A stretch of 64,000 nucleotides of DNA from a virus. The notes under the pieces are model-generated. The model was not told the DNA's origin. It saw nothing but the letters and a program-made list of their open reading frames with translations, and searched no databases. Both the position numbers and the translations under genes were made by a program. Shown here piece by piece: positions 43,901 through 52,929 of this stretch. Position 1 is the stretch's first letter. Every line of letters starts with the position of its first letter. The stretch spans positions 1 to 64,000 of IMG/VR virus record IMGVR_UViG_3300042539_001379; one strand, 5' to 3'.

Positions 43901-46500
43901 TGTGCAAAAGATGCAGTAGTAACTGATATAGTACCTCTATTAACCCATACAGGAACACCTGCAGAATTAACTGTTAGAACCTGCCCTTCGGTTCCAATCG
44001 CTAAGAATACAGTATCGTCTACTGCATTTTGATATGGAATACTACCTTTTACGCCACCTAATAAATCAAGTGCAAATGTTGCAGTTGTAACTGATAATGA
44101 ATCTCTGTTAACCCATACAGGCACCCCTGCAGAATTAACTGTTAGTACCTGACCCTCCGATCCTATACCTAAAAACACAGTATCATTAACTGCGTTTTGA
44201 TAAGGTATACTTCCTTGAATACCGCCTAATAAATCTTGTGCAAAAGATGCAGTGGAAACAGATATAGTATCTCTGTTAACCCATACCGGTGAACCTGATG
44301 AATTAACAGTTAATATTGTTCCGGTAGATCCTATATTTAAAAATGTAGTAGTATCAATATCACTTTGATAAGGAATAGATCCCGGCAATCCGCCTAATAA
44401 GTTATCTGCATAAACAGAAATATTAACCTGTAAACTATCTCTATTGATCCAATCTGGTAATCCTTGAGAATTTACAGATAATACTTGAGTTTCTGTTCCA
44501 ATAGGTAAAAATACTGTATTGTTGGCTGTGCTTTGATAAACTATACTTCCTGTTGCGCCTCCTACGATATCGTCTGCAAGTAAAGAACGCCCTACGTATA
44601 GTTCAGTTTGATTAACAAATACAGGGCCCCCTGCATTGGTTCCTGTGCTTAACAATACCTGTCCAACAAGACCCGGTCCAAAAAATCCTGTAATTCCTGG
44701 GCTTATTTGATAAGGAACTTGATTGATTGTTCCATCTTCTATGTTTGTAGCAGTGGTAACAGAAACATCCTCTCTATTAATCCATTGAGGAATACCAGAT
44801 GATGAAACTGTAAGTATTTGTTTTTCTGCTCCTATTGGTAAAAATGTAGTATCATTAACTGAAGTTTGATAGACAATAGAACCAGATGCTCCACCTAATA
44901 AATCGTTTGCAAATGATGCAGTTGATACTGTAATAGAAGAACGATTAACCCAAATTGGAGCATTAGAATTGTTGACACTTAGTAATTGATCTTCGGTACC
45001 AATTGGTAAGAAAACAGTTGTACCTGGGCCGCTTTGATATGGAAGACTTCCTGCTGCTCCGTCTTTTAGGTTTGTTGCAGTATTTGCAAACGCTATTGTT
45101 AAGTTATCAGGTGGAACCCATACAGGAGCGTCTGCACCAGCAGTTAGTACAGATCCTGTGCTTCCTAAACTTAAAAACACAGTTTGGTTTGAAGTGCTTT
45201 GATATGGCAAACTTCCTGTTGCACCACCTAAAATATCATCTACAAGTAAAGAACGACCTACATATAGTTCAGTTTGGTCAACAAATACGGGACCACCTGT
45301 GTTCGTTCCTGTGCTTAATAATACTTGCCCGACTTCACCGGGGCCAAAAAATGCTGTAGTTCCCGGACCTGTTTGATACGGTACTTGATTTACAGTACCG
45401 TCTTTTATATTTGTTGCAGTTGTAATATTACCAGAAATATTATCTGCGTATAAAATTCCGCCGACAACTAAATCGCTGCCAATTCCTGCTCCTCCGGCAA
45501 CTACTAATGCTCCTGTTGTTGTTGAAACAGAATTTGATGTATTATTTGTTTTGATAATATCATCTGTTACAATTAACGTAGTAGTGACCGTGGTTAATTC
45601 GATTGTTAATTTTTGTGAAACAATTTCACCTGCTACATGCAGATCTCCACCAATACCAACTCCACCTTGTACTCTTAAAGCACCGGTTTGTGGAGATGAA
45701 GATATTGTATTATTTGTAACAGTTAATGCAGCAACAATTAATGTTTTTTCGTTAGTGTTATAAGATAGGCCTAAACTGGCTCCTAATTCTTGATAATCTG
45801 CAGAACCAAGAGACATTGTAATATATCTTAATGGTGTTATTTCTAATGTACCTAAATTATCTACATAAATTGTTTCTGCTTTTGTTGATCTTTCAACTAG
45901 GACGGTCGAAGTGCTTACCCATGATGCGGTGCTGTCGTCTATTACCTGTAAAATGTTTCCTATTTGCCCTAACGGTATAAATGCTGTTTGACTGGAAGCA
46001 CTTTGAATTAGAATAGATCCAGTAGTTCCACCTTGTACGTCAGTTACTTCTGTTGGTCCGCTTGGGCCGGTAACACCTTGAGGTCCTTGTACACCTTGTG
46101 GTCCTTGTACACCTTGTGGTCCTTGTACACCTTGTGGACCCTGAACACCTTGCGGACCCTGAACACCTTGTGGACCTTGTACACCCTGTGGTCCTTGTAC
46201 ACCCTGCGGACCCTGAACACCTTGTGGTCCTTGTACACCCTGCGGACCCTGAACACCTTGTGGTCCTTGTACACCCTGCGGTCCTTGTACACCCTGCGGA
46301 CCTTGAGGTCCAACAGGTCCGGTAATACCTTGAGGTCCTTGAGGTCCAACAGGTCCGGCAGTATTTAATAGTGTTCTTGCTCTTTCTGGAGTAAGAGTCT
46401 GCTCAACACCGTCGTGCCCTACTATAAAAACAGTTTGACTGTCTGTTGGATTCGTTAAATCAATTGATAAAACTTCTGATAGCGATGCTCTAATTGACAT
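40960..46500 (-). CDS. Giant tail fibre: collagen neck, about 21 beta repeats, S74 chaperone
   Basis: 1846 aa. Residues 1-50 are an attachment domain. About 52-146 are GPQGVQ collagen triplets. About 200-1450 hold roughly 21 repeats of 55-60 aa with core LLGG-x-GSIPYQ-x(7)-FL-IG-x(4)-LTV. The last 110 aa are an S74 intramolecular chaperone: [11 protein letters not shown] gives the Ser...Lys autocleavage dyad five residues apart, followed by [25 protein letters not shown] and a C-terminal coiled coil. The chaperone trimerises the fibre and is then cut off. It is probably the host-binding fibre. Confidence 0.93.
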   Translation of the reverse strand: MSIRASLSEVLSIDLTNPTDSQTVFIVGHDGVEQTLTPERARTLLNTAGPVGPQGPQGITGPVGPQGPQGVQGPQGVQGPQGVQGPQGVQGPQGVQGPQGVQGPQGVQGPQGVQGPQGVQGPQGVQGPQGVQGPQGVQGPQGVTGPSGPTEVTDVQGGTTGSILIQSASSQTAFIPLGQIGNILQVIDDSTASWVSTSTVLVERSTKAETIYVDNLGTLEITPLRYITMSLGSADYQELGASLGLSYNTNEKTLIVAALTVTNNTISSSPQTGALRVQGGVGIGGDLHVAGEIVSQKLTIELTTVTTTLIVTDDIIKTNNTSNSVSTTTGALVVAGGAGIGSDLVVGGILYADNISGNITTATNIKDGTVNQVPYQTGPGTTAFFGPGEVGQVLLSTGTNTGGPVFVDQTELYVGRSLLVDDILGGATGSLPYQSTSNQTVFLSLGSTGSVLTAGADAPVWVPPDNLTIAFANTATNLKDGAAGSLPYQSGPGTTVFLPIGTEDQLLSVNNSNAPIWVNRSSITVSTASFANDLLGGASGSIVYQTSVNDTTFLPIGAEKQILTVSSSGIPQWINREDVSVTTATNIEDGTINQVPYQISPGITGFFGPGLVGQVLLSTGTNAGGPVFVNQTELYVGRSLLADDIVGGATGSIVYQSTANNTVFLPIGTETQVLSVNSQGLPDWINRDSLQVNISVYADNLLGGLPGSIPYQSDIDTTTFLNIGSTGTILTVNSSGSPVWVNRDTISVSTASFAQDLLGGIQGSIPYQNAVNDTVFLGIGSEGQVLTVNSAGVPVWVNRDSLSVTTATFALDLLGGVKGSIPYQNAVDDTVFLAIGTEGQVLTVNSAGVPVWVNRGTISVTTASFAQDLLGGATGSIPYQNAVDDTVFLAIGTEDQILTVNASGLPVWVNRSTVAVTTASFAQDLLGGVKGSIPYQNAVNDTVFLGIGSQNQLLSVNASGLPVWINRTTLSVTTATNIDGGTINQIPYQIDFGLTGFFGPGDTDQVLISKGTDPGGPAFVDQSTLSVGSANIANELSGGSAGSLPYQSGANNTTFLSLGSFGSILTAGSTAPTWSDPGALTIANANTATNLAGGTIGSVPYQSNPGTTTFLGIGLQSQILTVGAGNSLEWVDRDTLSVTTATFAFDLLGGVKGSIPYQNNANDTIFLGIGTQNQLLSVSAGGVPVWVNRDTVSVTTASLAQDLIGGSTGAIPYQNTVNDTVFLNIGSPTQILSVGSGNTPEWVDSSSMASSTATNLAGGVKGSIPYQSNPGLTTFLGIGAQNQLLSVNASGVPAWVNRDTLSVTTASFAQDVLGGAKGSILYQNAVDDTVFLAIGTENQILTVNASGVPEWVNRDTLSVTSADNLTGGAVGSIPYQNSVNDTVFLSIGSENQVLTVGSNGKPTWSGNVNQSNTSLTSTTATNLAGGVKGSIPYQSNPGLTTFLGIGLENQILKVSAEGIPFWSDTAGAAGSAADADKLDGLNSTQFLRSDVGDTWAATDGPLIITTPTGALGNNTGQVNTLQVYQATLNTDAYMTFHIGSDYAVHFGLDGTTNDLFVGGWSAGAVKNKILHLGNTSSTDVTFDVVRAKQFYDSENSNYSWNPNTSDAHRFNTPSGWLDLGPMNSSYCHFQTDRDLFYFNKTIDVDGSVRLYDDNANRFDLGTLVLRGASPTVYLRDTNNNSAMLHCTSDLFYILRGGNDTETWSQVNSQWPAYWNLTNNHMFAGGDINAVGEVTAYYSDRRLKTNVKPLENALEKVEKLNGITYNPNDLAESFGYDKSTNLVGLFADEVESVLPEAVKNAPFDRDENGNSKSGENYKTVQYERLIPLLIEAIKELSEEVKQLKSKQ
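42130..46030 (-). repeat. Tandem beta-module repeats in the giant fibre
   Basis: About 21 units of 165-210 bp. A central block (about 42400-44400) is nearly identical between units, with outer units more diverged. Two alternating subtypes (GSIPYQ and NQVPYQ with FFGPG) suggest higher-order duplication. Confidence 0.85.
46071..46346 (-). repeat. Tandem 18-bp repeats encoding collagen GPQGVQ triplets
   Basis: About fourteen near-identical 18-bp units; third-position differences (TGT versus TGC or TGG contexts) form runs, indicating copying in blocks. Confidence 0.9.
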
Positions 46501-46528
46501 TTTTTAGGACCTATTATAATTATTTTTA

Positions 46529-46536
46529 TATTTATC
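46529..46536 (-). promoter_or_regulatory. Late promoter box for the giant fibre gene
   Basis: Minus strand GATAAATA followed by TAAAAA, 28 nt before the ATG at 46500, with AGGTCC in between. It overlaps the stop of the propeller gene. Confidence 0.5.
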
Positions 46537-48145
46537 AGTAAAATGCATTCCAATTTGTTCCATCATAAAATACAGGGTATGGTCTGCCTGTCGCTTTAGA
46601 AGAAGGATCCCAATTAATTCCGTCTGCAACTGCAATAATTCCAGTTTTTGTAATTGATGGAGCAGATGAAGAAATACTTAATGATAATATTTGACCCAGA
46701 TGAACATTCCCACCAATTCCGACTCCTCCTGCAATTTGTAATGCTCCGGTATCTGTTGAAGTTGAATCAATTGTTGAAGCAATCACTGATTGCCCTGCAC
46801 TAAAACTTTTAACAGAAAAATTACTAATGGTTCTTTCTATAAAATTTGTAGCCAATACGAATCTATTTGTTGGGTCGACTACAATTGAATTTGCACCATT
46901 GCCACAAGAAATGCCTGTAGAAATAGCAGATAATTCTCCAGTTAATTGGTTGATACTGTATTGACCTACAGTGTCTGAAATATAGTTTGTAATGTAAACA
47001 AATTTACCAAATGGATCGACTGTAATTCCTAATGGTTCTACACCTGTTGCAATAGGAGAGGCAATAATTGTTAAAGATCCTGATGTTTGGTTAATTGAAT
47101 ATTGACTTATTGTATTGGAATTATTATTTGTTACATAAACAAATCTTCCTGTTGGATCTACAGCAATTCCGGTTGGTTCATTATCTGATGCTATTGGAGA
47201 AGTGATTGCACTTAATACACCTGTTGTTTGATTGATAGCAAATTGTCCAATATTATTTCCGCTGCTGTTTGTTACATAAACAAATCTTTCTGATGGATCT
47301 ACAGTAATCCCAAATGGTGTTAGTCCTCCGGAACTAAAACTTCCTAATGAAGTTAACACTCCAGTAGAAAGGTTAACCGAGTATTGATTAATAGTTCCAC
47401 CTCCGTTGGTAACATATACGAATTCACCAGAAGGTGTTATTGCAATTCCGTTAGGATCGTTTCCTGTAGGAATGGCAGATGTAATAGTCGATAATTCACC
47501 AGTATTTTGGTCAATAAAGAATTGACTTACTGAATCTCCTGAAAAATTTACTGCATATAAATATTTTCCATTTGGATGAATAGAAAGACTTCTTGTTCCT
47601 GCACCAGAAAATGTTGGGCTTGAAATTTCACTAATTAATCCGTTATTTTGATTAATCGAATATTTGCTAATATTATTGCCGCTACTGTTAGTTACATATA
47701 AAAATTTACCAGTATAATGAAATACAATACTCCAAGGACCTAATCCAGTTGAAATTTTATAAGTTGTTAATGAAAGTTCTCCAGATCCTTGATATGCTGC
47801 ACTAGTTGGAGCAATTATTGGAGATTGACTTCTAAAGAATTTATTAGTGTAAATTTCTTTGTTTGAATTAATTGAACCGCCTACAAACAAATTTTTGCCG
47901 ATTCCTACTCCACCTGCAATCTGTACTGATCCAGATTCAATAGAAATTGATTGTGTTGTATTAGTTACAGTTAGAATGTTAGCAACAGGATCTAATGAAT
48001 TATCGATGTTTCCGTTAATAATAGTAATTAAATCATTTATTCCCAATTTTCTAGTTTTATTAGGTAATTGTGAAACATCGACAACGGGAATTACTAATAG
48101 ACTGGTTAAGGTAGTTAAAGTTTGTAAATTTGTAATTCTTGCCAT
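46535..48145 (-). CDS. Tail/adhesin protein with seven-bladed YVTN beta-propeller
   Basis: 536 aa. Between a fibre-type N-terminus (residues 1-110) and a fibre-type C-terminus lie seven propeller blades. Their innermost strands read FLYVTN, YLYAVN, FVYVTN (three times), FVYITN and FVLATN, each followed by (I/V)-x-Q-(Y/F)-x-I-x-x-x-(T/S)-G. This is the YVTN/lactonase-like repeat of surface-layer and 6-phosphogluconolactonase-related proteins. The propeller may bind or hydrolyse a host surface glycan. The flanks match modules in the giant fibre (VAGGAGIG-like and GIGGNVH). Confidence 0.85.
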   Translation of the reverse strand: MARITNLQTLTTLTSLLVIPVVDVSQLPNKTRKLGINDLITIINGNIDNSLDPVANILTVTNTTQSISIESGSVQIAGGVGIGKNLFVGGSINSNKEIYTNKFFRSQSPIIAPTSAAYQGSGELSLTTYKISTGLGPWSIVFHYTGKFLYVTNSSGNNISKYSINQNNGLISEISSPTFSGAGTRSLSIHPNGKYLYAVNFSGDSVSQFFIDQNTGELSTITSAIPTGNDPNGIAITPSGEFVYVTNGGGTINQYSVNLSTGVLTSLGSFSSGGLTPFGITVDPSERFVYVTNSSGNNIGQFAINQTTGVLSAITSPIASDNEPTGIAVDPTGRFVYVTNNNSNTISQYSINQTSGSLTIIASPIATGVEPLGITVDPFGKFVYITNYISDTVGQYSINQLTGELSAISTGISCGNGANSIVVDPTNRFVLATNFIERTISNFSVKSFSAGQSVIASTIDSTSTDTGALQIAGGVGIGGNVHLGQILSLSISSSAPSITKTGIIAVADGINWDPSSKATGRPYPVFYDGTNWNAFY

Positions 48146-48148
48146 TGC

Positions 48149-49216
48149 TTATTCTCTTAATAATGGTTGATCATTTTCATCATCTAATCTTATCCAACCT
48201 TCGGGGCCTAGTAGATATTGATCAGTATCTACCAAATCGCCCAAGGATTGTCTGTCAAATATTAGATATTTATCCGCTTGGTAATCTAAACTTTTTGTCA
48301 CATAAATTCGATCAATTTCGAAATCTATTACATTAAATTTAAAATTGCTTTTATTAATATTGTTTACAATTATCTGACTTTTTCCAGGTAAAGTATAACA
48401 AATTGGAACGGCAGCAAAGTAAGTTTTTAATCTAAAATCATTTTCCTGATTTGTTAGCATAAATCTAGGTTGCAACTTTTCGTTGACTGTAATTTGACTA
48501 TAATTTTGCAATGTTATTTCTTGCAGTTGCAATTTCATGTTATCTATACTGCCAGGATAATAAATTTCATCATTAAAATCAGTATAGAAAATTCTTGAGG
48601 CTCCTGCTAACTCATCGATAACATTGGCATAAATTACATCGTATATATGCGTTCCTTGTGAATTTTTTGCAATTGCAGTTTTAATAGACCCTAATCTAAT
48701 TCTTTTTTTGTAGAAATTTTCGTAAAGAGGATAAAGATATTCGACTAAATTTAACTGTTCTATGCCAAAATCTAAAATTAATTTAATTTTACTTTGAATT
48801 CCAAAGTTTTTATCATAGGATCGATATATTAAATTTGGGTCAAAAATTTTATTATTTTTTATAAATTGAGAATATTCTTTTCGTTTTTGAACTGACAACA
48901 AAGGTTTAACATAAATTGATGTAAATTTTTTACTGCTGTTTTGAATAACTTGAAGTTGAAATTCTTTACTGATTAATTCAACATTAGTTGCATCAAATGC
49001 TTCGATAGAAAATGTAAACGTGCCAGTAGAATCGTAAATTGCCTGCCCTTCAATAGTCCCATCGTGTCTAAGTTGAAGTCCGTTTGGTAAATTTCCAGAA
49101 GTTAATTTATATGTAATTTCAGATTGAGATAATGATTGCGTTGCTGAAACAGAAAGTTCACTGATACTTCCGGTTTCGATAGATCCTAATGATGATGTTG
49201 TAACCCAATTTAACAT
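48149..49216 (-). CDS. Virion protein with Ig-like domain, baseplate or fibre-attachment type
   Basis: 355 aa. Residues about 25-90 are a putative Ig-like (He_PIG/cadherin-type) domain (YKLTSGNLPNGLQLRHDGTI, TGTFTFSIEAFD). The remainder is a mixed domain with YVKPLLSVQKRKEYSQFIKN, FGIQSKIKLILDFGIEQL, KRIRLGSIKTAIAKNSQG and VIYANVIDE. The latter style is seen in T4-like structural proteins that join fibres to the baseplate. A late box and AGAGGT ribosome site precede it. Confidence 0.7.
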   Translation of the reverse strand: MLNWVTTSSLGSIETGSISELSVSATQSLSQSEITYKLTSGNLPNGLQLRHDGTIEGQAIYDSTGTFTFSIEAFDATNVELISKEFQLQVIQNSSKKFTSIYVKPLLSVQKRKEYSQFIKNNKIFDPNLIYRSYDKNFGIQSKIKLILDFGIEQLNLVEYLYPLYENFYKKRIRLGSIKTAIAKNSQGTHIYDVIYANVIDELAGASRIFYTDFNDEIYYPGSIDNMKLQLQEITLQNYSQITVNEKLQPRFMLTNQENDFRLKTYFAAVPICYTLPGKSQIIVNNINKSNFKFNVIDFEIDRIYVTKSLDYQADKYLIFDRQSLGDLVDTDQYLLGPEGWIRLDDENDQPLLRE

Positions 49217-49241
49217 TAAAATACCTCTGTACTATAGAGAT

Positions 49242-49249
49242 ATTTACCG
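49242..49249 (-). promoter_or_regulatory. Late promoter box for the Ig-domain gene
   Basis: Minus strand GGTAAATA followed by TCTC, 25 nt before the ATG at 49216, with AGAGG in between. Confidence 0.5.
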
Positions 49250-49262
49250 AAAAATTGTTTAT

Positions 49263-49478
49263 TTAGTGAATGGTTCTGTTTTCTATTTCGTATATATTTT
49301 TAATTCCAAATATTTTTAATATTTTTTTAATTTCTGCTGGAGGATCTGAAAACAAATTCTCCGGGAACATAATACTTTTTAGTTCTCCGTCTGGACCAAC
49401 TATAAATCCATAATCGCCTTCTTCCCATTCTTCTGAGTCGTCAGTTTCTTCAAAATTCTCGATATTTTCTCGGGACAT
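49263..49478 (-). CDS. Small acidic protein
   Basis: 71 aa with a very acidic start (ENIEEFEETDD-type run, residues 4-22) and an ordered C-terminus (SDPPAEIKKILKIFGIKNIYEI). A CAGGAGAAA ribosome site and an exact late box upstream suggest a late gene. Function unknown. Confidence 0.65.
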   Translation of the reverse strand: MSRENIENFEETDDSEEWEEGDYGFIVGPDGELKSIMFPENLFSDPPAEIKKILKIFGIKNIYEIENRTIH

Positions 49479-49555
49479 AATTTTCTCCTGGTTTTGAAAT
49501 TAATTAGAATTTAAAATTTATGTCCTCCTTTCGTTATTCAAAATTAATTCTAAAG

Positions 49556-49563
49556 TATTTATA
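49556..49563 (-). promoter_or_regulatory. Exact T4 late promoter box
   Basis: Minus strand TATAAATA, identical to the T4 consensus, 77 nt upstream of the 71-aa gene start. It lies in a divergent intergenic region with the plus-strand dockerin-like gene. Confidence 0.6.
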
Positions 49564-49598
49564 GACATTAAATACAATACTTTTATAAAGGAACTATT

Positions 49599-50036
49599 AT
49601 GGAATTTTTACTTTTTGTAGCCTTAGGGGGAATTGCTCTTTGGTTAATTTATCGAGCATTAAATAAAGAAAGTGGTAATGGAAAGCATCCGTTAGATTAT
49701 GTTAATCGATCGGATGAGGGAGTTTCTACAGCGAGCAATAAAACTGTAGAAGTAGTTGATTCGCCGGCAGTGCAGCCTGCTCCAGTGGCTCAGCAAGAAA
49801 CAACACCTAACACAGATGTTCAAAAAACAAATGTATTAGATGTTAATAAGGATGGTAAAGTCGATCTTAAAGATGCTGCAGAAGTAGTTAAGAAAACTAG
49901 ATCTCGAGTTAAAAAAGCAGCCGATGTCGATGGCGACGGAAAAGTAACTGTTAAAGATGTAAAATCTGTTGCAAGAAAAAGTAAAAAGACTGCCGAAACA
50001 GTCTCAGTTACAAAGCGTAGATCAAAGAAGTCCTAA
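49599..50036 (+). CDS. Membrane-anchored dockerin-like protein
   Basis: 145 aa. An N-terminal hydrophobic helix (LLFVALGGIALWLIYRAL) is followed by a polar Pro/Gln linker, then two dockerin/EF-hand calcium loops: DVNKDGKVDLKD at 81-92 and DVDGDGKVTVKD at 109-120. Each is followed by a short helix, and the tail is Lys-rich. Type I dockerins have exactly two such loops and bind cohesins. It is one of only four plus-strand genes and has an AAGGAAC ribosome site. Host-envelope or virion attachment is possible. No cohesin was recognised in the window. Confidence 0.7.
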   Translation: MEFLLFVALGGIALWLIYRALNKESGNGKHPLDYVNRSDEGVSTASNKTVEVVDSPAVQPAPVAQQETTPNTDVQKTNVLDVNKDGKVDLKDAAEVVKKTRSRVKKAADVDGDGKVTVKDVKSVARKSKKTAETVSVTKRRSKKS

Positions 50037-51050
50037 TTGTTTTCCCATACTAGCCAGATTAACACTGGCTAGATTTTTTCCCTTTGATTCGCACATAATG
50101 TCGGCCCATTGACTGTGAGTCAAAGCCCACTCATTGACTGAATCATTCCAATAAAAATCACTGTGCGCTCTTAGTTTAGACTTCTTATAACCAGATTCTA
50201 AGAGGGTCGGAAGAGAGGGGCGTTGTAATCCGGGATGGCCTGTAAGTACATCTTCCCTAGAAACGGAATAGTGTATAACAGGGCGCACACCACGCCAACT
50301 GTCAATAATCCTTTTAATACGATCGTCAGTAGTTTCAATATATTCTCCTGTGTGTATCCAATGATGGTGTATGTCTAGCACCAAAGCGAGATCGTTGACG
50401 AGTTCGAGACTTGAGTCGATTCCCCAAGATATTTCGTCATTTTCGATGGTAATGGTGTTTTTTGCTTCTGGACTGAGTCTCTTAAGTGCTGCTCGGATAC
50501 CGGCTGGACCGACTCGACCCGCGATGTGTACGTTGATTTTAAAATCTTGAAATACGTTACCGTATCCCATCCAGCGGGCCATATCCACATGATATTCAAA
50601 CTCCTCTATTGATCTATTTACAATATCTGGGTTATCAGATGCCAAAACGCAAAATTGACCGGGATGAAAACTAAGGCGAACATTATTCGCACGGGCCGAA
50701 TCTCCAATTCGTTTAAAATGTCTTTCTGCGTAATCTCTGACATCGGTTGATCTGTAAAACCAAGACCAGCTTGGCTCAGTATACACAGGAAGGATGTCGC
50801 TAGATAGTCGTACCATTCGCAAAATTTCATTTAAATTGCCCACTCGTTCAACTAGCAAACGGGCAGATTCAATATTACCCTTCATAAGGTCCCATAGTTT
50901 TTCTACGGCCTTATCTTTGCTTTGTCTATTTAACCAAGCAACGGTGGTACTGCCTGTATTGTACTTTTTACAAGCATCTTTGGGTTTAATACCGTTGACT
51001 TGATCAGGATTGTCAATCCACTTGCAGGCAAAGCCAATGCGTTTAGTCAT
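50022..51050 (-). CDS. uvdE: UV damage endonuclease (UvdE)
   Basis: 342 aa TIM-barrel endonuclease. Active-site segments: RLSFHPGQFCVLAS, KINVHIAGR, ITIENDEISWGI, LVLDIHHHWIHTGEY and a late LRAHSDFYWN. UvdE nicks DNA 5' to UV photoproducts. T4 uses the unrelated DenV glycosylase, so this phage has an alternative repair enzyme. The 56-aa gene upstream overlaps by 4 nt; the 3' end overlaps the convergent dockerin-like gene by 15 nt. Confidence 0.93.
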   Translation of the reverse strand: MTKRIGFACKWIDNPDQVNGIKPKDACKKYNTGSTTVAWLNRQSKDKAVEKLWDLMKGNIESARLLVERVGNLNEILRMVRLSSDILPVYTEPSWSWFYRSTDVRDYAERHFKRIGDSARANNVRLSFHPGQFCVLASDNPDIVNRSIEEFEYHVDMARWMGYGNVFQDFKINVHIAGRVGPAGIRAALKRLSPEAKNTITIENDEISWGIDSSLELVNDLALVLDIHHHWIHTGEYIETTDDRIKRIIDSWRGVRPVIHYSVSREDVLTGHPGLQRPSLPTLLESGYKKSKLRAHSDFYWNDSVNEWALTHSQWADIMCESKGKNLASVNLASMGKQLGLL

Positions 51051-51217
51051 TTTTCGACTTTCTTAAGAGTCCAACTTCCGTCTTTATTATCTTCCCATTC
51101 GAGGGTGTCGCCCTCGAACCATCCTTGCATAGCAAGTAATTCTGCGGGAAGAGGAAGAATTAATTCTCCAGTTTTAGGATCTTCTTCTACAGTAAGGGTC
51201 CAACTACGATTTTCCAT
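51047..51217 (-). CDS. Small acidic SpoVT/AbrB-like-sized protein, unknown
   Basis: 56 aa, ATG at 51217 one base before the stop of the 85-aa gene, ending ATGA-coupled to uvdE. The sequence is ordered and acidic: WTLTVEEDPKTGELILPLPAELL, then WFEGDTLEWEDNKDGSWTLKK. The strand-loop-helix pattern (LPAELLAMQGWFEGD) recalls AbrB-type DNA-binding swapped hairpins, but this is only by shape. Confidence 0.65.
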   Translation of the reverse strand: MENRSWTLTVEEDPKTGELILPLPAELLAMQGWFEGDTLEWEDNKDGSWTLKKVEK

Positions 51218-51218
51218 T

Positions 51219-51476
51219 TTAGTTCCTTGTAAGTGCAGACCAAATTAAAAATTCTTTAAATGCTCGGTATACCGATTCTGCTTCTTGATCATCCGCAGGC
51301 ACCTTAATTCCTCTAACATAAAACCCATCGGGTGTAATTTTTAACATTTCACTATGTTGAGTATGAAAGGTTATACTTGATTGTTCAATTTCTTTTTTTT
51401 CAAAAGTGAACATACGTTCGGGAACGTGAATCTTGATAGTTGTTGGGTCAATCGAATGCTGTGAAAGATCTAGCAT
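51219..51476 (-). CDS. Uncharacterised small protein
   Basis: 85 aa, all one small domain: IKIHVPERMFTFEKKEIEQSS, then LKITPDGFYVRGIKVPADDQEAESVYRAFKEFLIW. It follows a sigma70-type promoter and is co-transcribed with the 56-aa gene and uvdE. Function unknown. Confidence 0.7.
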   Translation of the reverse strand: MLDLSQHSIDPTTIKIHVPERMFTFEKKEIEQSSITFHTQHSEMLKITPDGFYVRGIKVPADDQEAESVYRAFKEFLIWSALTRN

Positions 51477-51514
51477 AATTTTTGCACCTATTAAGCAATA
51501 ATGTCTACAGTTAT

Positions 51515-51543
51515 ATTTTATAACAACTTTTGAAAATAGTCAA
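51515..51543 (-). promoter_or_regulatory. Sigma70-type promoter for the uvdE operon
   Basis: Minus strand TTGACT, 17-nt spacer, TAAAAT (or TATAAA with 15 nt). It stands 40 nt upstream of the 85-aa gene start. Confidence 0.6.
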
Positions 51544-51559
51544 TAACTTATCTTATCGG

Positions 51560-51691
51560 TTATTTTGGTTGTACAATTCCATATTGTTTGTAAAGCCAGT
51601 TAATAAAACTTTCGATATCTTTATTGGGATATGGATATGCTTTATATGCAATGATTATTCTTTCTAGCCAATCTTTGTCCATCATGTTCAT
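51560..51691 (-). CDS. Short peptide, 43 aa
   Basis: ATG at 51691 with AAAGGATT ribosome site. It codes a compact helical peptide (DKDWLERIIIAYKAYPYPNKD, then IESFINWLYKQYGIVQPK). It fills the gap between the oxygenase-like gene and the uvdE operon. The ribosome site and aromatic-rich pattern support translation. Function unknown. Confidence 0.55.
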   Translation of the reverse strand: MNMMDKDWLERIIIAYKAYPYPNKDIESFINWLYKQYGIVQPK

Positions 51692-51702
51692 TTTTAATCC
51701 TT

Positions 51703-52386
51703 TTAGGTATAATCGGGGTGTTTAATTGTGTTTGATAATGAATTTAATATTTGTTTGTGTTCATTAGATGGAGTACCTATCACTGATATTAACGCTTTAT
51801 TATCTTCCGGTAACCAATCGCTGCCATGCTGGCAACACCAATTGTTCAGTACCCACCATTTTCCTATTTCTGGAGAGTAATAATTTTTAGAATAAGGTGT
51901 ATCAATTTCTTTTCTTGCACTAATTCCAAAATTTTCTTTTAATAATGGTTGAACATAAAAACCCTTACTGTTTTTAGGTTTTCTCAAAAGCATTCTATAA
52001 TTACAAGGTTCGATACTTTTATCTAAGTAAGTCCTACTACTTCCATCTATATGAGGAACACATTCTTTTACAGTTTCTAATATAAGAATTTTGTTAATGA
52101 AATTTAGTGGTAATTGATTAAAACTTTCTACTAAAGTTGGAAAATTTTCTACAAAATCTAAATTCCAAGGAGATCCGCTGATTGAATTTTTTATTTGTAT
52201 TGATTTTTCCATCGGATCGGAATCTCTTATTTTTGTATGCACCCAGGGAGTATTCAAACCAATACTCCCTGGATTTTCTAAAATTGTTTTTTTAGAATCG
52301 TGCCAATCTAATAATTGATCAATTATTGAATTATCCAATGCCGGTATACTAGTTGTACCGACCATGATAATTTGAGTTGACAGCAT
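51703..52386 (-). CDS. Possible Fe(II)/2-oxoglutarate-type oxygenase
   Basis: 227 aa. A putative metal triad can be read: CVPHIDGSSRT (H-x-D, about residue 112) and CCQHGSDW (His, about residue 187). Between them is NYRMLLRKPK and after them NKALISVIG, as in aspartyl/asparaginyl beta-hydroxylase-like enzymes. Phage oxygenases often modify bases or glycans. Its start follows the QueD stop by 3 nt, so it is cotranscribed with queD and could act on a deazaguanine intermediate. This is tentative. Confidence 0.5.
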   Translation of the reverse strand: MLSTQIIMVGTTSIPALDNSIIDQLLDWHDSKKTILENPGSIGLNTPWVHTKIRDSDPMEKSIQIKNSISGSPWNLDFVENFPTLVESFNQLPLNFINKILILETVKECVPHIDGSSRTYLDKSIEPCNYRMLLRKPKNSKGFYVQPLLKENFGISARKEIDTPYSKNYYSPEIGKWWVLNNWCCQHGSDWLPEDNKALISVIGTPSNEHKQILNSLSNTIKHPDYT

Positions 52387-52388
52387 TT

Positions 52389-52898
52389 TTAAAATTCTTC
52401 AAATAAATCTTCGTTCCATTCACGATGGCCTTCTCTAAAAGCCATGTTGCTTTGTGTTTCACGAACTTCGACTCTATAACACCATAGACGTTTTGATTCC
52501 CCATCTCCCCATAGTTGAGGAATATATACTCCATTAACATACTTGTATAACATATCTGCTAGACCTTCACAACCTAATCTTGGAAGGATAGTAAGTTTAG
52601 CCATTTTCTTTTCTTGGAGTAGTTTGAATGTTTCAAGTTGGGGATCGTCTTGAGCAACTAGTAACGTGTGATCGAATTGATCTTCTAAAACTTTTTTGAG
52701 TTCTTTAAGACCGCCATAGTCCGCAGCCCAGTTTCGAACATCGAGGTCATTAGTTCCAAAGTAGAACTTCATGCTAAAACTGTAGCCGTGAATTAGATTA
52801 CAATGACTATCGGCTCGCCATTGTCTGTATGCACAGGGAAAAGAATCGTGGTATTCTTTAGTGCTGGTCCATTTATAGGTAATAGGTTGATTTGCCAT
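52389..52898 (-). CDS. queD: QueD-like 6-carboxytetrahydropterin synthase homologue
   Basis: 169 aa. It keeps the QueD segment SHCNLIHGYSFSMKF with the catalytic Cys four residues before His, ADYGGLKELKKVLEDQFDH with the Asp-His pair, and the pterin-anchoring Glu in EVRETQSN. Two of three zinc histidines are replaced: the early one lies in FPCAYRQ (Tyr), and HGH is HGY. So metal binding must differ. The leader carries a sigma70-type promoter and a predicted pseudoknot. The second QueD-like protein (4903-5289) has the opposite set of residues. Ribosome site AAAGGAG. Confidence 0.8.
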   Translation of the reverse strand: MANQPITYKWTSTKEYHDSFPCAYRQWRADSHCNLIHGYSFSMKFYFGTNDLDVRNWAADYGGLKELKKVLEDQFDHTLLVAQDDPQLETFKLLQEKKMAKLTILPRLGCEGLADMLYKYVNGVYIPQLWGDGESKRLWCYRVEVRETQSNMAFREGHREWNEDLFEEF

Positions 52899-52929
52899 CT
52901 CTAGTCTCCTTTATGTTAGGTAGCAAGTT

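Noticed and set aside
42130-46030. CRISPR-like array
   Set aside because: The repeats are coding, in frame, without constant spacers, and belong to the fibre gene.
46033-46368. Plus-strand and second minus-frame readings across the GPQGVQ repeats
   Set aside because: Shadow frames of an 18-bp repeat; the minus collagen frame has a full gene around it.
49498-49598. Small gene in the divergent region with GGAGG on the minus strand
   Set aside because: No start codon follows GGAGG at a usable distance; the bases are explained by promoter boxes.
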